In this document: positions 10,010 to 17,080 of the stretch, one piece after another | Numbering within the stretch: the first letter of the stretch is position 1 | Layout of the letters: each line of letters starts with the position of its first letter | Source of the DNA: Pedobacter steynii | GTDB lineage: Bacteria > Bacteroidota > Bacteroidia > Sphingobacteriales > Sphingobacteriaceae | Length of the DNA: 64,000 bases | Assembly: GCF_900103665.1 (NCBI RefSeq) | Contig: NZ_FNGY01000002.1 | Span: 496,001 to 560,000 of the forward strand | Reading direction: 5' to 3' | Position numbers and translations under genes: made by a program | The notes under the pieces: generated by a model | The model's database searches: none | Told to the model about the DNA's origin: nothing | What the model saw: the letters and a program-made list of their open reading frames with translations, nothing else

Positions 10010-10584
10010 ATCAGGATGTACATCGGGATTTTTAAATCGGTTCTTAAAATCTTGATGGCCTGATGGATATTGTTGTAAACGGTTTGTGTCGCCAGGCCCG
10101 TTTTTTCTGAAATCTCAGTGTATTCCAGATCCTCATAGAACCGGAGCATGATCAGCTGCTTTTGTCGTCCTGTTAACTTGTTGATGGCTTTAAATATACT
10201 GCCCCTAAGTTCTTCTTCCACCTGTAATTCAATGATGTAATCCATGATGGATCGTTCAAAGGTTTCCACTGTTGGCAGGACAACTCTGTTGATTACCGCT
10301 TTTTCCCTGCTGATCTTACGCCGTAAATAAGTAAAGAGATAGCTTTTTACATTGCTTACGGGTTTGAGGCTCAGCCTGTTTTCCCAGAGTTCCAGAAACA
10401 TCTGGTTAATGGCATCTTCCACGTTCTCCCTTTCCTTAAAAAGAATAAAAGCATAGTTGAACAAGGGATTGTAGAGTTGTTTATATAAGTTGAAAAGTGC
10501 AGGTTCTTCTCCTGCTCTCAACCCGATCCATAATGACTGCTGGTCATTAAGATCGATCTTCATCTTTGCTTCCAGGGTAGACAT
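9991..10584 (-). CDS. ECF-type RNA polymerase sigma-70 factor (module A)
   Basis: 197 residues, the standard length for the Bacteroidetes ECF class that works with FecR. Region 2 is at about 25-95 (NYAFILFKERENVEDAINQMFLELWENR, then KSYLFTYLRRKI). Region 4, a helix-turn-helix, is at about 135-185 (LTGRQKQLIMLRFYEDLEYTEISEKTGLATQTVYNNIHQAI). It directs RNA polymerase to a few target promoters, most likely those of the convergent module A operon, whose FecR gene lacks a sigma gene upstream. The C-terminus is unusually hydrophobic (MYILIWLLKR). Its 3' end has been tandemly repeated in the DNA beyond the stop. Confidence 0.92.
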   Translation of the reverse strand: MSTLEAKMKIDLNDQQSLWIGLRAGEEPALFNLYKQLYNPLFNYAFILFKERENVEDAINQMFLELWENRLSLKPVSNVKSYLFTYLRRKISREKAVINRVVLPTVETFERSIMDYIIELQVEEELRGSIFKAINKLTGRQKQLIMLRFYEDLEYTEISEKTGLATQTVYNNIHQAIKILRTDLKIPMYILIWLLKR

Positions 10585-10590
10585 CTGATT

Positions 10591-10624
10591 TTCTTTGAAT
10601 TTTATTATTGGTCATTTCAAAGAA
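10591..10624. promoter_or_regulatory. Inverted repeat just upstream of the sigma gene
   Basis: TTCTTTGAA (10591-10599) and TTCAAAGAA (10616-10624) are perfect 9-bp inverted repeats 16 bases apart, ending 6 bases before the sigma start codon at 10584. It may be an operator or a leader hairpin affecting translation of the sigma factor. The position is suggestive; the function is inference. Confidence 0.4.
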
Positions 10625-10730
10625 CGCATTTTACAGCATTGTTTTGTTTATGATTTTGTCTATTGATTAAGTGATTTTGGCGGAGGATTGCATTGAATTG
10701 GGTGATATCGTAAACTATTTACCCATCAAC

Positions 10731-11087
10731 TTATTTTTTTCCAGCAAGTAAGGTGGAAATCATCAGCTCTAATTCATCTTCATTGTCCCCATCCGTTCTG
10801 AAATCGGAAAAGATCACCCTTCCTTCACGGTCCAGAAGGAAGTTTACCGGCGCAGCACCCCGGTTGTCCATATTTCCTTTGTCTCTACCCTTGACATCCT
10901 CCAGCGGTGTGAAGCTGTAACCACTGGATTTCATAAAGGGAATCACATAATCATTCTGACTGGAAACGATATTGATCCCTACATAGGAAAGAGCTTGTCC
11001 TTTGAATTTTCTAACTACATTTTCGAAATGAGGGAATTCACCCCTGCATGGGCCACATCCAGGAAACCAGTAGGTGAGTAAAACCAC
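10731..11087 (-). CDS. C-terminal thioredoxin domain of the frameshifted TlpA-like protein
   Basis: 118 residues can be read from a GTG codon, but this is an internal valine of the fused protein rather than a likely start. The active site FPGCGPCRGEF is at the N-terminus of the fragment. The cis-proline loop is RGAAPVNFLLD near 75-85. Without the upstream half it has no signal peptide and would not reach the periplasm, so on its own it is very likely non-functional. Confidence 0.6.
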   Translation of the reverse strand: MVLLTYWFPGCGPCRGEFPHFENVVRKFKGQALSYVGINIVSSQNDYVIPFMKSSGYSFTPLEDVKGRDKGNMDNRGAAPVNFLLDREGRVIFSDFRTDGDNEDELELMISTLLAGKK

Positions 11088-11155
11088 TTTTCCTTTGTAG
11101 TCCGTGATGGAAGTATTGCCGGGAGTAAGGTAACGTTTTAAGGTAAAAGGCGTCG

Positions 11156-12247
11156 CTAAGCGGGCAATGGCATCCAGCTGTCCGCATTTATCTGAAGCTC
11201 ATTTTTACCAAGCTGGCTGCCATAGCTGCCGATGATTGACTTTAGTTTAACAGCCGGACTTTTGGCAAAAGCAACGATCAGGCTATCATATGCTGCATCA
11301 TTTTTACCATCAATTGCATTTGCTTCCGCTTTTAAGACGGGTAGTTCTTTGTTAAAGCTGAAGTACCTCGGCAGTTTAATCTGGTTGAGCAGAGCCAAAG
11401 CCGCTGCGCCTTTCTTTAAAGCGATTAGTTTTTTAGCTTCTGTCAGCAATTTTGCCTGGTTACTGAAGTTTGTCCATTGTTGTTCGTCTTTGGGATAGCC
11501 TGCCATTTCTTCGGCAAGTTTTAATGCTTTTTCCGGTTGTTCTCCCAAAAGCACGTTATAATAAGAAATCATCCCGCTGGCAGACCAGTTGAACTTTTCC
11601 GGAGCATAGCTCTGGTGTAACAGTTCAAAATATTTGATCTTATCTTCCGTATTCCTGGCACGCGAGCCCAACCAATACAAGGCCTGTGCTCCGCGTTCAT
11701 GATTTGGGAAACGTTTCACAACGTCCATACTCAATGTTCTGTATTTCGCCTCGTCAACTTTGCTGAAAGAGGAGGCGTGGTAAAAGGCATAGTTCGGATC
11801 GGAAGGGGCAGCGGCTGTCGCTTTTGCCATGTAATCCCTTCCCGCAGTAAATTCACCCCAACGTTCGGAATCTATAGATAAATCACTCCATGCCTGAGCA
11901 AATTTGGGATCTATTGCTACCGTTTTAAGTAACCATGGTTTTGCCTTCGGGTCTTCTCTATTTATAAAGGCCTTCCCCAAAGCATAAGGAACCATCGCGG
12001 ATTTTGGATATTTTTTCGTCCATAAAGTGTATTGCTTTTCCAGTGAAGGATCTTTGATACCTATCGCTTTAATATAAGCCTGATGCACTTTGATGCTATC
12101 CGGGCTTGCTTCTACGGCAGTACGCAATTTGGTCAGTTCGGCTTCGTCTGTAACGGCCGACTGTGAAAATGCGGCGTTAACACCACTACTTAAAATCACA
12201 GCCAATACTGTGGTACGGATCAATTTTATGGAAGTTAGTTTCATCAT
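11156..12247 (-). CDS. N-terminal part of the frameshifted TPR/TlpA-like protein
   Basis: 363 residues as read. A signal peptide (about 1-29, ending NAAFSQ) directs it out of the cytoplasm. The rest is alpha-helical with TPR-like pairs (DPKFAQAWSDLSIDSERWGEFTAGRDYMAKATAAAPSD-type units near 110-150). If the frameshift is real, this truncated export protein lacks the thioredoxin fold and is probably inactive. No other gene follows it closely except the detached C-terminal half. Confidence 0.7.
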   Translation of the reverse strand: MMKLTSIKLIRTTVLAVILSSGVNAAFSQSAVTDEAELTKLRTAVEASPDSIKVHQAYIKAIGIKDPSLEKQYTLWTKKYPKSAMVPYALGKAFINREDPKAKPWLLKTVAIDPKFAQAWSDLSIDSERWGEFTAGRDYMAKATAAAPSDPNYAFYHASSFSKVDEAKYRTLSMDVVKRFPNHERGAQALYWLGSRARNTEDKIKYFELLHQSYAPEKFNWSASGMISYYNVLLGEQPEKALKLAEEMAGYPKDEQQWTNFSNQAKLLTEAKKLIALKKGAAALALLNQIKLPRYFSFNKELPVLKAEANAIDGKNDAAYDSLIVAFAKSPAVKLKSIIGSYGSQLGKNELQINADSWMPLPA

Positions 12248-12582
12248 TTTAAATTTGAAAGTTAATACGTGTTTTGTTCTATTTTCCCATTGCCGGAGAT
12301 CATTTCGGTTCCTGGAAGCGGGGGCGCATAACGTTTGAATTTTAATAACAAGATATAAATTTTTACCGGTTTATTAAATAGTGTGTTTGAGTCGTTAAAA
12401 GGATAAGATGTTCTGCTCAATAAAATATCCTCATTAGGATCGTTATTTCTCTCCTTCTTTATTCGGTTACCATTTTTAATGGTACCATCCTTTCCGGATG
12501 CGACCAGGACAACCCATAGCCCGGAGATCATGAGTGACGCCCCAGAACCCGGAGCTATAAGATGCCTCTTTTCAGAGGTTAA
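12248..12582. other. 335-bp intergenic region with no gene I can support
   Basis: It lies between two minus-strand genes. It should hold the promoter of the TPR/TlpA-like gene and the transcription end of the quinone-oxidoreductase-like gene; a small hairpin CCTCTTTTCAGAGG is at 12565-12578. An 89-codon open frame on the minus strand (12262-12531) has low-complexity composition and no recognisable fold. Confidence 0.5.
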
Positions 12583-13554
12583 TTACATCAGTATCACCAG
12601 CCTTTTTCCCGAATCAATGTCCTGGTTCCAGGCGGTTTCGATTTCTTTAAGCGGAGCTGTTACGGTATCGATTTTTAGTTTTCCATCGGCAGCAAGCAGG
12701 AACATTTCCGGTAAAACCTCTTTGAAGAGTTTTTGCATCAGTTCTTCCGATAAACTACCAATTCCCGAACCGATTAAGGTGATGTCGGCACTTCTAAGCG
12801 TTCCGGACGACAACTGGATTTGATCGCCGGCCATTCCTCCAACGGTTACAAAACGCAGGGGATGGGTGAATTTGCCCTTTCCTCCCAATGCCTTTAGGAT
12901 CAGTTCGGCAGGATGGCCCCATAAATAATCAATCACTGAGTTAATAGGGGTATTCCGGTGTATTTCCCGGAGTGTTTGAAGGATTTCCTCATCACCTTGT
13001 TTTAGGGAAATGACTTCATCGGCACCCAGGGCTTTCAGGCTTTCCAGGGAAGCTGCATTTCTACCGGTAGCAATGACTTTTTTGGCGCCATAATGTTTGG
13101 CAATCTGGACCGCAATCCTACCGGTAACGCCGGTTGCGCCATTGATCAATACCGTATCTCCGGGTTTAACTGCTGCACGGTAACGCAATGCTGCGGCAGC
13201 TCCCAGAACGGCATTGGGTAATGCGGCGGCGGTGACTACGTCAAGATGATCGGGCAGGCGGACGAACCTGTTTTTATCAATCAGTGCTTTTTCTGAAATC
13301 ATGCCCTGAAGACCTGCGGCATAAACCCTGCTGCCGTCTTCGAGTATGCCAACGCCGTCTACGCCGACCACCACAGGCTGAAACAAAGCTGCATGACTGG
13401 TGTAATGTGCGCCACTGGCGATTGCTTTATCCAGGTTTTTTACAGAGGCTGCTTTTACGGTGACCAGGAGCTGCCCGGCATTTTTTGGAACAGGACTGGT
13501 AAATTCCCCATATTTTGGCGTTTCGCCAAGGGCGTTCAATATTGCTGCTTTCAT
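12583..13554 (-). CDS. Zinc-independent medium-chain dehydrogenase/quinone oxidoreductase
   Basis: 323 residues, typical of the quinone oxidoreductase branch of the MDR superfamily. The N-terminal GroES-like domain spans 1-120. The Rossmann nucleotide-binding motif is at about 137-165 (LINGATGVTGRIAVQIAKHYGAKKVIATGRN), which suggests NADPH. The cysteine and histidine ligands of zinc alcohol dehydrogenases are absent. It would reduce quinones or enones in the cytoplasm, often as a stress response. The upstream region contains a perfect 16-bp palindrome at 13681-13696 and a Crp-like regulator gene (13700-14281) on the same strand, so control by that regulator is plausible. Confidence 0.9.
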   Translation of the reverse strand: MKAAILNALGETPKYGEFTSPVPKNAGQLLVTVKAASVKNLDKAIASGAHYTSHAALFQPVVVGVDGVGILEDGSRVYAAGLQGMISEKALIDKNRFVRLPDHLDVVTAAALPNAVLGAAAALRYRAAVKPGDTVLINGATGVTGRIAVQIAKHYGAKKVIATGRNAASLESLKALGADEVISLKQGDEEILQTLREIHRNTPINSVIDYLWGHPAELILKALGGKGKFTHPLRFVTVGGMAGDQIQLSSGTLRSADITLIGSGIGSLSEELMQKLFKEVLPEMFLLAADGKLKIDTVTAPLKEIETAWNQDIDSGKRLVILM

Positions 13555-13680
13555 ATTTTTTGTTTTTTTGACCTTTCGATGGTTAGAATAATTATCGTGC
13601 GGTGTGCTTAATAATGATTTTAACCTATCAGGTTCATGTCCTTTTTTTTAACAAAAATAGGGGCAATAAGAATCGCAGAC

Positions 13681-13696
13681 GATAACATATGTTATC
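13681..13696. promoter_or_regulatory. Perfect 16-bp palindrome, candidate operator
   Basis: GATAACATATGTTATC equals its own reverse complement. It sits 127 bases before the start of the quinone-oxidoreductase-like gene and 4 bases after the stop of the Crp-like gene. Crp/Fnr-family proteins bind two-fold symmetric sites, so the neighbouring regulator is the obvious candidate. This is inference from position and symmetry. Confidence 0.5.
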
Positions 13697-13699
13697 AAA

Positions 13700-14281
13700 T
13701 CAGATCTGCCTGTCTTTAAGGATTTTGTTCTTAATCCTGCTCAAATGAACAGAAGTAATTCCTAAATAAGAGGCGATATAATGTTGGGGAACGCGCTGAA
13801 TCAGCTTTGGTTTTTCCCTGAGCAGGTTTAAATAGCGCTCCTGCGGACTATCTCTGATAAAAGATAAAAACTCCTTCATATAGTGCAGCTGTCTTTCCAT
13901 CACCACATTCATCATTTCTTTAAGGACGGCCGGTTCTTGCTCCAGTTGATCCATCATCCGGTCAAAATCCTTCTTTTGAAGCACATGAAGGATACACGGT
14001 TCTACCGTTTCGATGCTAAACATGCCGGGAATATTTTTCCGGAAACTTTCAAGAGAAGAGAGACCCTCGTTTTCAAAGAAAAACTGGAAGGTAGTATCTT
14101 TACCGTTGTTGTTAAACCAAACCCTTAAACAACCTTTCTCGATCAGGAAAGATTTCTTTGAAACCTCGCCTTCGGCTAAAAGAATGGTTTTTGCCGGAAC
14201 TTCAATACGTTGGTGCATCGCCATAAGGGCATCCCAATACTTTGCCAGATGTGGCAGCTGTTCCTTAAACTGAAAAAACAT
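13700..14281 (-). CDS. Crp/Fnr-family transcriptional regulator
   Basis: 193 residues, the short form common in Bacteroidetes. A cyclic-nucleotide-binding-like beta-barrel spans about 20-115 (IEVPAKTILLAEGEVSKKSFLIEKGCLRVWF). A dimerisation helix follows at about 110-140. A C-terminal winged helix is at about 150-190 (RVPQHYIASYLGITSVHLSRIKNKILKD). It lacks the Fe-S cysteines of Fnr, and the effector is unknown. It is divergent from the small peptide gene at 14401 (119 bases between starts) and precedes the quinone-oxidoreductase-like gene on the same strand; either could be a target. Confidence 0.9.
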   Translation of the reverse strand: MFFQFKEQLPHLAKYWDALMAMHQRIEVPAKTILLAEGEVSKKSFLIEKGCLRVWFNNNGKDTTFQFFFENEGLSSLESFRKNIPGMFSIETVEPCILHVLQKKDFDRMMDQLEQEPAVLKEMMNVVMERQLHYMKEFLSFIRDSPQERYLNLLREKPKLIQRVPQHYIASYLGITSVHLSRIKNKILKDRQI

Positions 14282-14400
14282 ACGGTTATTTTTCTCTAAA
14301 ATAGGGAATAGTAAAGAATGATCGCTGTTTTTTCTTTTAATGTAAATAATTCGTATATTGATTTACTAAACAAAACAAAATCAAATTAAAACTTAAAACA

Positions 14401-14574
14401 ATGGAAAAATCATTAAATGTAAAAAAACTGAGCCGTGCCGAGTTGAAAGCAATATCGGGTGGTATGGGACCTAACTATTGTCTGGATCACGAATGCGACT
14501 TGTCATGCAGAGGAAATGATGGTCTGGGAAGCGGATATTGTGATGCAAGAGGCAATTGCAACTGCGACAGGTAA
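14401..14574 (+). CDS. Double-glycine-leader peptide with defensin-like six-cysteine core
   Basis: 57 residues from ATG 14401 to TAA 14572-14574. Residues 1-21 form a leader of the double-glycine (bacteriocin/ComC-like) type: charged and amphipathic, with LSRAELKAISGG at 10-21, the form common in Bacteroidetes. Cleavage after Gly21 by a C39-peptidase exporter would free a 36-residue core. The core has six cysteines at 27, 32, 36, 47, 53 and 55, giving C-x4-C-x3-C-x10-C-x5-C-x-C. CxxxC, GxC (GYC, 45-47) and CxC together are the hallmark of cysteine-stabilised alpha-beta defensins. The core is acidic (six D/E, three R), unlike most antimicrobial defensins. No exporter or immunity gene is evident in the window. 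It is divergent from a Crp-like gene and a hairpin follows. It could also be a signal peptide, a toxin or another disulfide-rich RiPP-like product. Confidence 0.75.
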   Translation: MEKSLNVKKLSRAELKAISGGMGPNYCLDHECDLSCRGNDGLGSGYCDARGNCNCDR

Positions 14575-14598
14575 GCTTAGAACCACGCTAAACTGAAG

Positions 14599-14635
14599 AT
14601 GAGGCTGGTCAATTTCAACAATTGAGCAGCCTCAT
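14599..14635 (+). terminator. Long hairpin after the defensin-like peptide gene
   Basis: ATGAGGCTG (14599-14607) pairs with CAGCCTCAT (14627-14635). An inner stem TCAATT (14609-14614) pairs with AATTGA (14620-14625) around a TCAAC loop, with one G-G mismatch between them. No T run follows, so it may be a transcript-end stabiliser rather than a classical terminator. It lies between the peptide gene and the convergent gene ending at 14689. Confidence 0.6.
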
Positions 14636-14688
14636 GCGCGAATCCTAAAATTCCCCGCTGCTCCTCCTGGCCGGTTACCAATATCATT

Positions 14689-15450
14689 CTAATGGTATTT
14701 CTTTAGCCAGTTATTTATCGTTTGCAGCAGGAGCGTATCTTTCTTAGCATACATGATGGCCTTTGCATAAGCAGGGCTGATTTCTTCATCCAGAGAAAGC
14801 CAGGAAAGCTCCGGGTGTTTCTTTTGCTGATATTTTGCCTCAGTCTCATCCGTAAACATGACATCCGCAGTGTTGCTCAATAAGGCTTTAAAAACCTGCT
14901 GATTGTCGGCAATCACCTGCAGGTTTGCCTGGCGGATGTGTTGTTTCGCAAAGATTTCATTCGTTCCTCCAATGTTTTCAATCACCCTGACATTTGGCTG
15001 GTCTATAGATTTAAAATCCAGGAACCTGGATTGGTCAGACAAACGGAAAACAGCCACCTTACGATCGAGAAGGAGGGGGCTGGAAAAGTTAAACAGTTTT
15101 GATCTGGCGGCATTAACGGAGATCCCGCCCAGGGCCAGGTCAAATTTGTTGGCCAGCATGTCTTCAGTCAGCATTTTCCAGCTTGTTTTTACAAATACTA
15201 CTTTTTTACCGAGATGTTTGCCCAGGGCCAAAGCCATATTGATCTCGTCGCCGGTAAATTTACCCGTCAGGGTATCAAAGCTGGTCAGGGGCGGATAATC
15301 ACCGGTAGTTCCGACCCGAAGTATGGAATCACGACGAAGAAGTATGGAATCAGGCTTAATCTTTGGGCTACAGGCAAGAAGCAATAGCGTAAGCAGGGTA
15401 TAAACTACATAATGCCGGTAAAAATGCTGGATAAGTCCTGGTAATTTCAT
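14689..15450 (-). CDS. Periplasmic solute-binding-fold lipoprotein resembling cyclohexadienyl dehydratase
   Basis: 253 residues with a lipoprotein signal (Cys27 after LLLLA). The rest is a family 3 solute-binding fold. Its motifs resemble PheC-type cyclohexadienyl/arogenate dehydratases more than amino-acid transport proteins: RVGTTGDYPPL (45-55), LALGGISVNAARSKLFNFSSP (105-125), DQPNVRVIENIGGTNEIFAKQ (150-170), and TDETEA followed by KHPEL (200-215). Glu165 in GGTNE matches the residue regarded as catalytic in PheC. Such enzymes turn prephenate or arogenate into phenylpyruvate or phenylalanine in the periplasm. No ABC permease genes are adjacent, which favours an enzyme or a sensor over a transport protein. 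Ligand and activity are unproven. Confidence 0.75.
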   Translation of the reverse strand: MKLPGLIQHFYRHYVVYTLLTLLLLACSPKIKPDSILLRRDSILRVGTTGDYPPLTSFDTLTGKFTGDEINMALALGKHLGKKVVFVKTSWKMLTEDMLANKFDLALGGISVNAARSKLFNFSSPLLLDRKVAVFRLSDQSRFLDFKSIDQPNVRVIENIGGTNEIFAKQHIRQANLQVIADNQQVFKALLSNTADVMFTDETEAKYQQKKHPELSWLSLDEEISPAYAKAIMYAKKDTLLLQTINNWLKKYH

Positions 15451-15596
15451 GTCTGTCGTTTGATGGTACTAAAATACGATGTCTTTGGATTTCTCTATCC
15501 TTTCCTTTAGAATTTTCATCTTTTTTCCGCTGTTAATCAAATAGATTCGGTAAACCATAAACTTACTAACCAAATCACCCTGACTTGAAAAAAGTA

Positions 15597-16973
15597 ATGA
15601 AACAGAACCGGTATGCCGGTCAGAAATTCTGTAAACGGAGCTTAGCACTGCTTACTGTCCTCATCTTAACCGGAATACTGCTCTCCTGCAAGAAAGCGGA
15701 TACGCCTGCAGAAGTGCAGCAGCGCAAAGTTTCTGCTTTGCAGCTCCTCGGAGCCAGTTCGGTTTTGACCCCTCAGACGGAATGGATTTTTAATGAAAAG
15801 CCAACAACAGAGGCAGAACAAAGCCGCTTAAAAACTTCCTTAAAGGCGGCGGATTTCGATCCGGTGGGCCTAAGGGTGAAAAGCGGTGTTGTACTGTCTA
15901 TCCATGTGCAGGTCCTGACGGCTTCTTCTGCCATTCCCCAGTTAATGGTCGGCTCCTATGACCGGGGAACGGTAACGACTTATAACCTTCAGGCAGGCAA
16001 TAATTCCATCAGCCCGACAAATGCAGGAGAATTGTACATTAAGTATGCTTCCGCCAATCCTTCAGGTGGAAAGCTGAAGATTACCTTTAACAGCGGACAT
16101 CTTGGAATGCCTTTTTATGAACTTGGAAAGACGACACATCAGGAATGGCTGGATGCCCTGGCCAGTGATACCGATACCACTTCTAAAAATGCCATCCTGG
16201 TGGCAAACCGTGCTTTTCTGGTGGTTTCAAAAGCCAAAGCTTTGGAGTTTAAAAACGAAGACCAGGACCTGGCCCTGCGTTTAATTGATACCGCTTTAAA
16301 AGCAGAAGATGATTTTAGTGGAATGGACAACAGTTCCGTTACGAATGCTTCCCGTAAATTGAAAATCATGGTAACAGAAAGGACTTCCGGTTATATGGAT
16401 GCCACTTCTTACCGGATCCGCATTGTGACCGCTTCCATTTCCAGGATATTGAAAGTTTCAGACCTTCAGACCAACGGATGGGGGGTATGGCATGAATTCG
16501 GACATCAGCACCAGATGCACCAGTGGACCTGGAACTCCGTAGTAGGCGAGGTGATGCCGAATATTTATACCCTGGCAGCGAGAAGGGTGGTTCAACCCAC
16601 ATCACCGGGATTAACTGTCGCACAATGGAATGATGTAACGACCTTTTTAGCCAAGCCAGCAGCGAGCCGGATTTATGAAGCCAGCAGTACAAGTCTGATC
16701 ACGAGACTGGGCCTTTTCCAGCAATTATACCTGGCCTTCGGAGATGCTTTCTTTATTAAAGTTCATAAATATTACCGCGAAAATGTGATTAGTGTGGCCA
16801 ATGACGAGGAAGAGAAACGCCTTTTCATGATCAATGCCAGCAAGCTGAGCAATAAAAATCTGGTTTCCTTTTTTAAGGCCTGGGGATTTACCGTCAATGC
16901 TTCTGTTTATGACGAAATCAATGCGCTGAACCTGCCGGAACCGGCAGTTGACCTGACTACATTGCGGGATTAA
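15597..16973 (+). CDS. M60-family (enhancin-like) metallopeptidase lipoprotein
   Basis: 458 residues from ATG 15597; a TTG 12 bases upstream is possible but less likely. The signal peptide ends at a lipobox Cys31 (ILLSCKK). A beta-sandwich region (about 60-165) precedes the catalytic domain. The zinc motif HEFGHQHQ is at 299-306, followed by the downstream glutamate segment NSVVGEVMPNIYTLAARR, as in M60/peptidase_M60 proteins. This family cuts mucin-type O-glycoproteins and related substrates at the cell surface; the precise substrate here is unknown. It is convergent with the M57 gene, with a shared terminator between them. Confidence 0.9.
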   Translation: MKQNRYAGQKFCKRSLALLTVLILTGILLSCKKADTPAEVQQRKVSALQLLGASSVLTPQTEWIFNEKPTTEAEQSRLKTSLKAADFDPVGLRVKSGVVLSIHVQVLTASSAIPQLMVGSYDRGTVTTYNLQAGNNSISPTNAGELYIKYASANPSGGKLKITFNSGHLGMPFYELGKTTHQEWLDALASDTDTTSKNAILVANRAFLVVSKAKALEFKNEDQDLALRLIDTALKAEDDFSGMDNSSVTNASRKLKIMVTERTSGYMDATSYRIRIVTASISRILKVSDLQTNGWGVWHEFGHQHQMHQWTWNSVVGEVMPNIYTLAARRVVQPTSPGLTVAQWNDVTTFLAKPAASRIYEASSTSLITRLGLFQQLYLAFGDAFFIKVHKYYRENVISVANDEEEKRLFMINASKLSNKNLVSFFKAWGFTVNASVYDEINALNLPEPAVDLTTLRD

Positions 16974-16985
16974 AGCGAATCAAAA

Positions 16986-17041
16986 AAGGAGTTGCCACAA
17001 GTTCTTCCATGGGTAGATCGGATGAACAGCGGCAACTCCTT
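16986..17041. terminator. Bidirectional terminator between the M60 and M57 peptidase genes
   Basis: AAGGAGTTGCC (16986-16996) pairs perfectly with GGCAACTCCTT (17031-17041) around a 34-base loop. It is preceded by A and followed by T-rich sequence, as expected between two convergent genes. Confidence 0.75.
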
Positions 17042-17080
17042 CTTTGTAAAATGCATCAGCGGATGCAGCTGAAATAATAA

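Larger units (their letters stand above)
10731..12247 (-). pseudogene. TPR-containing TlpA-like thioredoxin gene, split by a one-base frameshift
   Basis: Two adjacent minus-strand frames together encode one recognisable protein: an exported N-terminal helical, TPR-like part (12247 to about 11165) and a C-terminal thioredoxin/TlpA-like domain (about 11165 to 10731). The first frame ends at TAG 11156-11158, just after ADSW-MPLPA. The other frame continues as DAIARLATPFTLKRYLTPG, then ITDYKGKVVLLTYWFPGCGPCRGEF. Adding one base near 11170 (for example a third G in TGG-ATG) restores a single frame of 505 residues with an intact CGPC active site. Either this is a true loss-of-function mutation or a single-base sequencing deletion. 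The whole protein would be a periplasmic disulfide reductase. Confidence 0.8.

Noticed and set aside
12262..12531. An 89-codon open frame on the minus strand in the gap before the TPR/TlpA-like gene
   Set aside because: No recognisable fold or start signal, low-complexity composition, and it would fill most of a region that must also hold a promoter. It reads like chance.
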